DNA of 64,000 nt. Source: Thalassia testudinum (taxonomy: Eukaryota; Streptophyta; Magnoliopsida; Alismatales; Hydrocharitaceae). Location: positions 40,561,001-40,625,000 of the forward strand of contig JAZHRO010000003.1 of the NCBI GenBank assembly GCA_037157565.1, written 5' to 3'. Both the position numbers and the translations under genes were made by a program. This document shows positions 10,194-19,734 of this stretch, piece after piece (within the stretch, counting starts at the first letter, position 1; every line of letters starts with the position of its first letter). Below the pieces are notes generated by a model that worked only from the letters and a program-made list of their open reading frames with translations, had not been told where the DNA came from and did no database searches.

Positions 10194-10695
10194 CAGATAC
10201 AGAAAAACTGAAAAAAAAAATTTTTGCCAACACTTAGGAAAACCTCAGAGCTGCATGCAAAACATACTTTAGGACCTTAAATAAAAGAACAACCGACTCC
10301 ACCTCCAATGCTCGCATTGGAGCTAGAAATCGTTCATAATAACCAATTTCGACTCAACCGATCAACTTTTGTTCTAAATTTAGGGTCAAGCTGATTGTAA
10401 CCCGATACGGGAAATTCACGAAGTACAAATTATATGAGGTTACATGTTTATAGCATATATAGATAATGCATTCATGAATAAGATTATTTTATTAAGAGAA
10501 TGCATTAGGGATTTTATCCTTTAGTTGATTCCTGTAATCTGGAATCCAGTACAACCTTTTAGACACACGTAGAATTTGCAATGGATTCACGGTGAAGGCT
10601 GATAAACGTCTTCAGCCTGTCGAGAAGAAGCAGTGCCTCTTCTCCTGAACCCCTGGACAGTGTTTTGGGAGTCAGGATGATTTTCTTCCAAAAAT

Positions 10696-11598
10696 CCACC
10701 AAATAGTGTGAGAGAGTAGAGTGTATTGGTGTTCTAAGATTAGTGCAAGGAATCTGGAATCCTAGATAATTAGGTAATGATGCTCTGAGATTAGACATAG
10801 TTTTCGCTCTCGGTTCCTGCGTATGCATTTTGTGCGAAATTGTGAGAGCCACCGAATAAGGCAAATACGCGGAGAGCGAGTTTTCATAAAACTAGGGCTA
10901 AGGTGGATGGTTACGACCATTCTTTACGGAATCCTTAGCTGAAGGAGGGTATTGATGTCAAGGTTAGAAATACACAGTCCTATCCGTCTCTCATGATGCT
11001 GTGAGTAGGCACTTCCACCAAATAAGCCACCCAATGTCTCTTGAGTACCACCAATCCCTAATAATGCCTCCTCAATAAAGTTCATGGATGTATGCTAGTT
11101 GTGTTATGCTGAAAAAAAAGTTATTAAAAAAAAATGAGAAAAAGGAAAAGAATGATGAAAGAAAGAAAAACTGAAAAAAAAAATTGAAATAAAAAGAAGA
11201 AAAAGCAAAGAAAAGAATGAATATTTAGTGTTTATCAAGGCAATACCACCAAATAAAATTGAGCTCCACCAAATATGGCCTTAACCTATTTTTCTTGTGT
11301 TTCTGACCGCCCGAATACTGGATGAGGAATCCTAACTTAGTGTTAGGGTTATGAGAACTCAATTAAAGTGTTAATGCCTAGTGAGACCACCAAATACAGA
11401 TCCTATGTGTGAATCTGGTGAGGTTGTGAGCTCTAAGAAAAAGAAAGAAAAAGAGCAAGAGAGAATGAATACAAAGGAATCAAAAGGGAGCGTAGTTTTT
11501 CTCGTATTTCTCTTAGTTGAGTTACTTACTAATTCGGGAATCTAGATTCTGTAGTACTAGTCTCTATGTAACAACAAGTGAGAATGAGCCACCAAATA
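10696..11598 (+). repeat. Dispersed CCACCAAATA motif array
   Basis: Exact copies of CCACCAAATA begin at 10696, 11015, 11246, 11266, 11387 and 11589, with a one-base variant (CCACCGAATA) at 10849. All are on the plus strand of the element. The complement in D has the same six exact copies and one variant with nearly the same spacing. The function is unknown. Confidence 0.85.
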
Positions 11599-11910
11599 TA
11601 CAATCCTTTCCCTCAAAGATTCTCTACCAAAGCCTAAAGCCAGGGTGGAATTCATAAAATATCTTGAATACCCTGAAGGAAGAAATCCGCCTATCTCGCT
11701 AGAATTTTTACTAGGGGTCAAGTACAGGCTTTAGCGGTGTATTAGTTTTCACTCGAATCCATTGCAAATGCTACATAGCTGCACCTTCACGATTGTCTGG
11801 ATTTCTAGAGCATAGGATGAAAACAAAAGGGAGAAAAATCTCTATGTAAACACTTGATAAAATAACCAGTCCCTTAGGGACCCTTGCTGTAAATAATTTA
11901 TTCTTGCATT

Positions 11911-11944
11911 TGCTAGGGACAAGCAAGATTTAGGCATGGGGGTA
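11911..11944 (+). other. Terminal polypurine tract of element A
   Basis: The sequence ATTTAGGCATGGGGGTA directly abuts the TG of the 3' LTR. It is preceded by TGCTAGGGACAAGCAAG, which recurs before the 3' LTRs of B and F. It is the expected plus-strand primer site. Confidence 0.85.
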
Positions 11945-14126
11945 TGATTGCGCAGCAATCATAGGTCTTAGTTGACCTAAATTAAGCTAAGACTTAGCAT
12001 AAGTTAGGGTTATTCATGCATGCATATGCATTATCTGCATCTTTACTGCTTTCCTTTAGCCATGCATAAAATAATGTTATAATGCGCTGATTAAGTACAT
12101 TATGTCGATTGCATGGAATAAGCTGATCAGGAGCTGGATCTGGAGCAGGATCTGAAGCTGGATCTGAAATAACGGGAGTTGTGGCAGAGCTAGAGCAGAA
12201 GGCCTACTTTAGATGTAGGAATAATAATGTAAGGGGGTTAAAGGTTTTCTATTCTATTAAGTAGAAACAAAGCAGTAAAATGTGAAGAGCTTAGGTCTAT
12301 CCTAGCCCTAGGATAGCCTAGAGACTTCCCCAAGCCTTAGCCACCCTTAGATTAGGTCACAACACCCTAGGAAGCCCTAAAACCCTAGTTCCAACCCTTC
12401 TATGGACGTCCAGATAAGTTTTAAGACATCCAGCCCGCACACTTCAAACCCACTTCTGCAGTGTTATTGGATGCCCAGACACTTTGTCAGATGTCCAATT
12501 TCTGCAGAATACCAAAAATAAAACACGAAATCCTTCCAAACTCTGATTAGACGTCCAAACAACAAGTCTGGACTTCTGATTTTTGAGTATAAGACGTCTT
12601 ATTATATAATTAGACGTCTGATACTGCTCTCCAATTCCTATTTTGAGATTTAAGCCTTGATCTTGGATCTCTAGGTCCCTAAACCCAATTCCAACCCTGT
12701 AGGAACCTAAATTAAGGTGCTCTAACCCTAGTACATCACCTCTAGACCTCCCTAAGGACCTAATTAGGTCCTCACTAAACCTAATTGACTTGGATCTTAG
12801 TCATTTCCATCAGCCTATCCAATTGGACTCATTGAGTCCAATTGAGCCCTAATCTCAGCACACACTGTCCAATTGGACTCAGTGAAAGTCCAATTGACCT
12901 AGACCTGACTAAATTGAGTTGTTTTACTCACAATTAAGTTTCCACACACCCAATTAAACTTGTATTAAGTTTAATTGCACTTTACCTTAGAGAATTAGGA
13001 TTTATAACCCTAATTTGAGACCTACCTTGAGCTAAACCCACTAGAACCCAACCTAATCAACCTAGCCACCTAAGTTTTGACCCACACACACCATCCACAC
13101 GAAAATATCTATCCTAGAGTTCTCTAGAACTCTCTACCATGTGTGGTTGCCTTGTTTGCCAAAAATAGCAACCAAGAGCCATTCAATTTTTAGATCCACA
13201 TTTGGTGGATCTAAAAACCACCATCCACCCTCTCTCTCTCACTCTCCCACGAGCTCCCACCATAGGCCTCTCTAGAGAATTCCATAATTCTCTAGAGTGC
13301 TTCCATTGGGTCTATAAAAAGACCCCATGGGTGGCCATTGGCACCCATTCACTTCCTTGGCATTCATTCCACTTAGGCTAGCCACTTCCATCTCCACTTC
13401 ACCTCCACGAGTAGAGCACCACCATGGAGGCCACCATCTCCACGCCACGAAGCTGGATCAGCTCCCCAACCTCTCTCCAAGGGCTGGCCTAAGTTCCATT
13501 GGCCGCCACTCCTTCTCTCAACCACTCAAAGGCCATCGGGGACCACCCCTGAATGCCCTTCCATTATGCTAGATTTAGATTATGCTCTTCATATATTTAC
13601 TGCTTTTATTTATTGCTTACTAGTGTAGTCTTACTTCTCCCCCAATGATGCTTGCGAAATCCCCCCATCGATTCTTGTATGCGATCATTTTCGGGTAGCT
13701 AGATTTAATTTTCAAGCATTTATGTACAAGCTTTCCTCTAGATTCCTTGTGCAACAATTCCCAAATGAATGAATGAAAACACATTTATATATATATATAT
13801 ATATCTCTATCTATTTGAAATCACCATGAGCTTAATGATTGCTATTATCTTTTGCGTAATTAATGTTGCCTGTTTCTAACTCTTAATATCCTTGCAACTA
13901 AGCATGTCATATGCAAATACGTAATAATCACGAACTGGCATGTGATTCTAAACAAAGTAGAGCGGCAAAAAGATCGATTTCAAAAGTATAAACAACGCCT
14001 CCTAGAGACGAATGACCGGGACTCAAAGTCTCGTTACTTTTTTACAAAATAATATCTTTGTTGGATCGTATTTCGCAACTATACTATGACGCTTTTATCA
14101 AAAATGCAATCTACGATCTCCCAACA
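11945..14126 (+). repeat. 3' LTR of element A
   Basis: The LTR begins TGATTGCGCAGCAATCA and ends CCCAACA, followed by the CCTAG duplication. The hairpin array is at 13116-13325, with GGGTC-TATAAAAA-GACCC at 13308-13325 and a perfect 13-bp-arm HP3 at 13187-13217. It differs from the 5' LTR by many substitutions and several indels, so A is not a very recent insertion. Confidence 0.93.
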
Positions 14127-14876
14127 CCTAGGGCACGTCTACTCAGTTTTAAAGGGTTAGGGTAGTGCTTATGCTAGGGTTATGTGATGAGGCGTTGATT
14201 AGGGTGGTGTCTCTTAATTTTCCACTTTCAAGGTGTGTGCTTCTATCAAAACATGATTTTCAAGCAAGGATTTTAAAGATGTGTCTTTTAGTGTTTCATC
14301 CTTACTTTTAGTTCTTTTTAGGTTTGACGTGTCTTAATGTTTTCAGACAAGTTCCAGTGGGCACGTCAAGTTCTGCACACAATTCAGGGAAAGTAGATTT
14401 CGTTTTATTCTGCAGAGGCTCTAAAACCCTAATGTACTCATCCTAATGACCATGCAGCTTCTATTAGATGAGTCAGTTTTAGGGTTGAGTGGTGCAGCCC
14501 AAGTCAACTCACAGTGGCCTCGCAAACACCACTCAAGAAAAAGAAATGAACACTCTAGGAATTTATTCAGAATGTTAGAGTGTAAATTTTTTTTGTGGGG
14601 TGATGTGTTAAGGATGTGGGTCAAGCAAGCATACACCACGCCAATTTTTTCAATTTTTACAATTTTTTTTAGTTTTTTCACGCAAGCAAACAATCATGAG
14701 AGAAGAATTACTCACTATCGGTCCTCGTAGCGCCTACTTCCTTGCTACCATTGTGGGATGCATCGCTTCGCCGTCCACCGGCCGAATTCCTGCAACCATC
14801 AAGTAAAAAGGAAAATAGGGCATTAAATAATGTGAGAATGAATGTGGAATGGAGGTGACAAAACAAATTTGTTGCC

Positions 14877-14894
14877 TCCTCAGCAACGGCGCCA
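14877..14894 (-). other. Primer-binding site of element E (tRNA-Asp type)
   Basis: Read on the minus strand, this is TGGCGCCGTTGCTGAGGA. It is a close match to the complement of the tRNA-Asp 3' end and lies 5 bp inside the LTR terminus CA. Confidence 0.8.
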
Positions 14895-14899
14895 AAAAC

Positions 14900-16112
14900 T
14901 GACGTGCGCTTGTGCATGTGTGTTAAGAAGTGTCGTTATAGTCGCACTTGCAACGTCGGTTTTAAAGTAAATAAACGGAGGTGAGTCCAAGTGTTGGTCT
15001 TAGGGAGGCGTGAAAATCGGATTTTTCTTATCACTTGTTGTCATGGAAAGTGCGGAGTTTTGCTTGCGGAGGTACGGTTTGAAAAGTGAGAGAGAGATAG
15101 AGAGAGAGAGATTAGGGTTAGAGTGTTTCTTGTTTGATCATGCAACTGAAATTAAAGTCACAACTAAACAGAAAATAACTTCATTAATCATGCACTTTTA
15201 GTTCATAGCTTACAACATTAAATACATGTTTAAACAAAAGTAATGGCAAGCTTAAAAGAGAGAGAGAGGGGGGAGGGAGAGCGACGAGGCAGCCACGACG
15301 GTGGAGGAGGCTCCGTCGGCAGCTCGTCGTCTCCAATGATTACAAGAGGGCCTAAAGCTAGCTAAGAGAGGGCTGGAGTAGTTGCAAGGGAAGTGAATGC
15401 CTTGAATGAGTGGTTGGAGGGGGTTTAAATATGGTTAAGGGCTTTCTAAAAGAAGAAGGGGCTTTAGAGACATCTGGGACATCGCTAAAACCACTCCAAA
15501 AGAATTGGTGAAGCCCTCCAGCCCGTCGGTCAACTGCCTGCACCGTTCTTCTTCGCGCTCGATCCACGGCCGCTACGAAAGAGATCCCTCCTTGGATGCA
15601 CTTGGATCATGCCTCGGGTGTGCATGTGCGCACGCGTCGTCGCTCGACGTGCGCACGCGTGTGGGCGCTCGCGATCTGTGGGAGCGCCTCGTGGTGTGAT
15701 GTCGGGCGCTTACTGCTGATCGAGCAGCCCAATTTCTCCGTGCGCTTCCTTCGTCTTCGATTTCACACACCGCGTGGCTCGAACCCACGTCGCGTGCATG
15801 CGGGCATGCACACTAACCGTTGCGCCATGCCGATGCTTTGTTGCAGCGACTACAGGCGGGCGCGCGAGTCTCGGCCATCAGATCGAAGATCGACGGTCGA
15901 GATTTGATCCCAGCTGAAGGGAGAGCGACGTGCGGTGAAGCAGGGGTGATGTGGCACAATGAGGGCCGTTGATCTCCAGATCAACGGTTAGAACTTCTTG
16001 GACCCATTGTAGGAGCTCCGGATGTCGGATTTGGCCGATCTTGAGTCTGTTGGACTCCGTTCGTCATTCTGAATCCATCTGTGTGGTCCAATTGCTCATC
16101 TAAGGCCTACTT
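14900..16112 (-). repeat. 5' LTR of element E (right end uncertain)
   Basis: On the plus strand it starts TGACGTGCGC, so on the minus strand the LTR ends GCGCACGTCA. It contains AG microsatellites (about 15090-15120 and 15257-15275), a possible TATA-like ATATTTAAA (about 15424-15434, complement) and a GC-rich stretch (about 15500-15900). A perfect 10-bp-arm hairpin CCGTTGATCT / AGATCAACGG lies at 15966-15987. Short reading frames in this part are GC-driven and not convincing. Confidence 0.6.
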
Positions 16113-16962
16113 TGATAAGTGCTTACACAAATGGCCTTTAATAGAGTTTTTTAAGCAATCTTGGTACATGATGCATGCCATGCTCCCATTCTACTTATGT
16201 TGTGCCTTTTATTCTTAAGATGGGCCCTATTCAACATAATTATCACCCCCTTGTGCAGTGTTATTAGGTGCCACGTGTCATGTTCCAGTGTAGTGCATAC
16301 GATGAAGGTGCGATGGAGGTTCTATGAAAGAGCGATCTGAGTCATTGATCCCCCGATCAATGTATTTGGTTGCCCCAAAGTAGTTGTATGATTTGGGGCC
16401 CCAAAATACCTGCTTTGCACCTCATTTTAGCAATAAAAAGAACCCTAAAGCCCTCATTTGAGAGGCATATTTCCATCTACAGTCTCCTCCTCTAGACATC
16501 TCCTACTCCATTCTACTTTGAAGAGCCCTCTTTCTCCGAGACGTCCACCAAGGCCACCCTTGATGCACCACTACTGCTACTCCATACCTCTCCAAAGGCC
16601 ACCAAGGACCAACCTTGGTGACCTTGTTCTAGTAGACTAGATAGTTGTTTTTATTTCTTCCAGTAGTTCTAGTAATTGTTGTTCTAGTTATTTTGACTTA
16701 GTTCTAGCTAGTTTTAGTTATTATTCCTATCAAGCATTCAACTAATTGGAACACTTGCCTGATCATTATCTTAATGGAGTTGATTTGCTCTATATATATC
16801 TTGCTGGTGCTTTAGTTTTAGTTAGATTAATTCAATATTGAATCAAGTCACTTTTCTACCTCCCTTAGTTCTATTGGGACTTACCGCTCTGGTTATATTT
16901 GTTTGTCGACGTGTTTTTGCACTATACTATGATGAAATTACTTTCAAAATCGCGATTCCACA
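16113..16962 (+). repeat. Probable solo LTR I (Athila-like)
   Basis: This 850-bp segment begins TGATAAGTGCTTAC and ends GATTCCACA. Its last 60 bases resemble the U5 end of the A-type LTRs (an ACTATACTATGA-like stretch followed by a ..CAAAATCGCGATT.. end). It holds AATAAAAAG near 16431, a 14-bp palindrome TTTGGGGCCCCAAA at 16392-16405 and a CATTGATC / GATCAATG hairpin at 16343-16362. The flanks TACTT and TACCT could be an imperfect duplication. Chromovirus coding sequence continues on the right but I could not trace it on the left, which weakens the call. Confidence 0.5.
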
Positions 16963-17275
16963 TACCTGACACCTGACCTATCTAGAGCAGCCAGTGCAGA
17001 TTTTGGATCATACTGTTCAGAGGCTGCGGAAGAAGAACACTCTGGTGAAGGTCATATGGAGTAGTTAGAAGTACAAGGAAGCGACTTCGAAACTAAAGGT
17101 GGAAATGAAGGAGAAATACCTAGAGCTTTTCACTGGTGATTCCATAACTCCCTATCTTGTTTCTCTTTAAGGTTGTTATTCCTCTATAAGGTTGTTTTGC
17201 ACTCATCATAGTTTTCACCCTACCTACACCTTTGCTCGAGTTTCGTGGATGAAACTCCCTTTAAGGTTGTATATC
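16963..17275 (+). pseudogene. 3' end of a chromovirus (Tekay/Del-like) polyprotein
   Basis: The frame starting at 16979 reads YLEQPVQILD, then LRKKNTLVKVIW, then a TAG stop (17066-17068), then a region ending EMKEKYLELF. This is the pattern of the last part of integrase in Ty3/gypsy chromoviruses of the Tekay/Del group, where a conserved L-V-K-V-x-W and a terminal E-M-x-x-x-Y-P-x-L-F are usual. Only about 50 codons remain; everything upstream is missing or replaced by LTR I. After the stop there are about 140 bp of 3' noncoding DNA before the LTR. It is a broken relic, and the lineage name rests on pattern memory. Confidence 0.7.
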
Positions 17276-19690
17276 TGTAGCATCCCAAAATCTAGGTTTC
17301 GAGAAATTTCAGAGTGGTTCGGGTCACTTCAAACTTGTAGACATGATCGTGGTTCAGTCTAGGTAGAAGCACCTCTTAAAATAAGCCAAAAAACCATATT
17401 TTGGCTAAACCCCAAGTCAACCTCATGAAAAGGGTACCATGTATGTTACCATTGGATTCTTCTTGTTGTAATCTTCCTAACAACGATTGTTTCACATGAA
17501 TCTAAGGTGTATAGCTCAAGTTACTACAAAAATAATTTAAAAAGGACCTACATGTAGGGTGAACCAAACCTAGGCATAATTTTCATAATTTTCCCAACTA
17601 ATCTTAACCTTAAATAGGATTTGGGTCTATAAATATGCCCTCTAAGTACCTTGGGTCATCATTACTTCCTAAGCCTATTAGTTTGAGAAAGAATGAGAGA
17701 GTAGAGAATTAGGATTTCAATTAGAAATCCTAATTCAAATTCCCAGGGACCTATTCGCTATAGAGGAATACCTAGGCTTCCGTTACACAATTTTTGCAAA
17801 GGTAGCATTGATGGCAAGTGAAGGCAGTTGGAGCTGGCAACGCGGTGTGCATTTGCGCCACATGTTGCATAGAGAAGGGAACTACAAGCATGCATTCGAG
17901 TAGAGTAGTGTGCTCGTTCAACCACACATATGTGTAAGTGAGGGTGAATCTGTACGTGACACCTGGTGCGTGCGTAGGTTGTGTGGACCGGTTGACCAGT
18001 TTGCGTGAACTAGTTGGTTCAGCAACCCCCTCGCATGGTTTTAAGCAGTTAAAGGCCTTCTCGACCTCAAAATTCAACAAATAGGGTACCATATGAATCG
18101 CATCGATTCATACCATGTGTTGATATGCTTTACTTTTATTTTTGAGTACTATTTCCTTAGTGAAAAATCAGAAATGTGTCTAAGTGATTCCACGCCTATT
18201 TTTGGTGTGTGGAATCTTGGACTTTCTCTTGGTGTGTGTGCAGATTACAAGGATGGCGTGGTGACTATTCCTTGGCCCATTGCACACAGTTCAAAGTCAT
18301 GATGACCCTTTGGTGACAATAGGTAGAGTAGTCTACTCTTCTCTTGTTTCTATATTATTTCTGGCTAAGTGTGCACCTGTGTTATGTGGTTCTTCGCATA
18401 TACCACATTTGTTGGCACGTGTTTCCTCTTTAGCTATGTTAGGGACCTTTATGAAGTTTTATTCTGATTTAGGTGCTTTAATGTGAAATAATTAGATTAC
18501 GTGAATAATTATGATTTAATCATCCCATGTACCCTTATTATTGCATGCATAAAATGAACCCTGATTTACAGGAAATAAGTGTCGTTGTGTTCATTAATTG
18601 ATAAGGATTATGTGACCACTATCATAAATTGGGAACTATTTATAAATGGATAATTGTGGGAATAAGGTAAATGTCTAGTAATTATGAAATTAATAAGCAA
18701 GAATGTTTAGTATGGGTTTCTTTAGTGATAGTTAATGATACTGTTATTTGGGCATAGGGAATTAAAATAATACGACGGTTTACTTAGGAACTAGAGGATG
18801 GATAACTGGTTTAAGCCCTACTACTAACCAGATTTGGCTATAGTTTTGGCCTTTCAAATCAATTATGTGCTGGTTTAGGGAGTTGCTGGCCTCCCTACGA
18901 CTCTTCGATTAGGCTTAACAGCCAACTGGGATAGCAGGATGTGTGGCTCAAGGGTTGGAGTGGCTTCTCCTTGACTGATGGGTGGGTCATTGGCTATTTG
19001 TGATTCGACATACGTAACGCCTGTACGTATTCGTGCTACATGACATTACCACCACCCCTTTTTGCAATGACCCCAGGGTGATAGAGTGTGGTGACTCGAT
19101 GGGCATAAGCCATCTTCTCGGTCAAGAGGGTGGCTTATACTAATCTGTGCCTCAGAAAGTTACATGAGATCATCTCGCTCCCCAAGATATTGATTGATGG
19201 AAATGTGGACTATAGTAACATTGACTTTAATGCATAAATGGAATCAAAGAAGTATTAATTAATAAATGGAATAATTGTTGGTACAGTTTTGTCTTTCGTT
19301 TACTCTTGTTGTTGTTACTCTATTGTTGTTGTTCTACTCTACTCAATTTTCACTGACATGTTTCCTTTGGTTCCATACTTAGGTGTTGCTACGACTCAGG
19401 TGCAGCAACTACTATTGGTCTGTCTACTCTGGGAGCAAATGCTTTTGTAGGAGACAGTTTGTACTAAATACTATGACAAATTTTGTTTGTTTCCACTGTT
19501 AGATTTCCTTTTCCAGTCTCTTTTGTGATTATACTAGCACTCTTTATTTGTTTGATTTCTATGGTGGATTTTATTATTCTTGTTAGCACTTTATTTATTT
19601 TCATTTAATGCATTATAAATGAACATTTGACTATTGATGTTCTATGACAATGTGCTAGGTGACTGAAATCTTATGGTTGGATTGTGCTTG
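17276..19690 (+). repeat. Chromovirus-type LTR (right end not fixed)
   Basis: It starts TGTAGCATCCCAAAAT, the kind of start seen in Tekay-type chromovirus LTRs, directly after the polyprotein remnant. The region to about 19690 has no coding signal and is of the length expected for a long LTR of this group. I cannot find the second LTR or a primer site, so the right end is only where the Athila pol of F becomes readable. Confidence 0.5.
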
Positions 19691-19734
19691 TTGTTAGCAT
19701 ACAGCGACTTGGGTTTTGTCAATTTGAAAGACTT

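Larger units (their letters stand above)
9927..11910 (+). other. 3' noncoding region of element A
   Basis: About 2 kb without coding sequence separates the gag-protease tail from the polypurine tract. It carries a first polypurine-tract-like sequence (10163-10193), a 9-bp-arm hairpin CTCCAATGC / GCATTGGAG (10303-10322), six exact CCACCAAATA motifs (10696-11598) and A-rich runs (about 11110-11215). D has the same order on the minus strand. No gene is visible on either strand. Confidence 0.75.
2875..14126 (+). mobile_element. Non-autonomous Athila-like LTR retrotransposon A, complete with target duplication
   Basis: This is a complete 11.25-kb element with two related LTRs of 2176 and 2182 bp. 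It is flanked by a perfect 5-bp target duplication CCTAG at 2870-2874 and 14127-14131. The order is 5' LTR, tRNA-Asp-type primer site, 1.7-kb leader, gag-protease, about 2 kb of noncoding DNA, polypurine tract and 3' LTR. RT, RNase H and integrase are absent: where element C goes from protease into RT, A goes into a short tail that matches the end of the D reading frame. A could therefore move only with enzymes supplied in trans. Its gag and protease are also broken, so this copy is dead. It inserted into the leader of E. Confidence 0.93.
14127..16112 (-). mobile_element. Element E, part 2 (rest of leader, primer site and 5' LTR)
   Basis: The leader of E resumes after the CCTAG duplication of A and runs to the primer-binding site at 14877-14894 (complement). 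The 5' LTR begins at 14900 on the plus strand. The right end of that LTR is uncertain because the partner LTR is outside the window; I place it near 16112, where LTR I starts. I see no gene in 14132-14876. Confidence 0.7.

Noticed and set aside
10696..11598. CCACCAAATA copies considered as a CRISPR-like array or tandem satellite
   Set aside because: The units are only 10 bp with unequal spacing and the context is a plant retrotransposon, so neither label fits; the motif is reported as dispersed.
15505..15907. GC-rich frames that could be a host gene exon
   Set aside because: They lie inside the E LTR, overlap on both strands, and have no domain, splice pattern or continuation.
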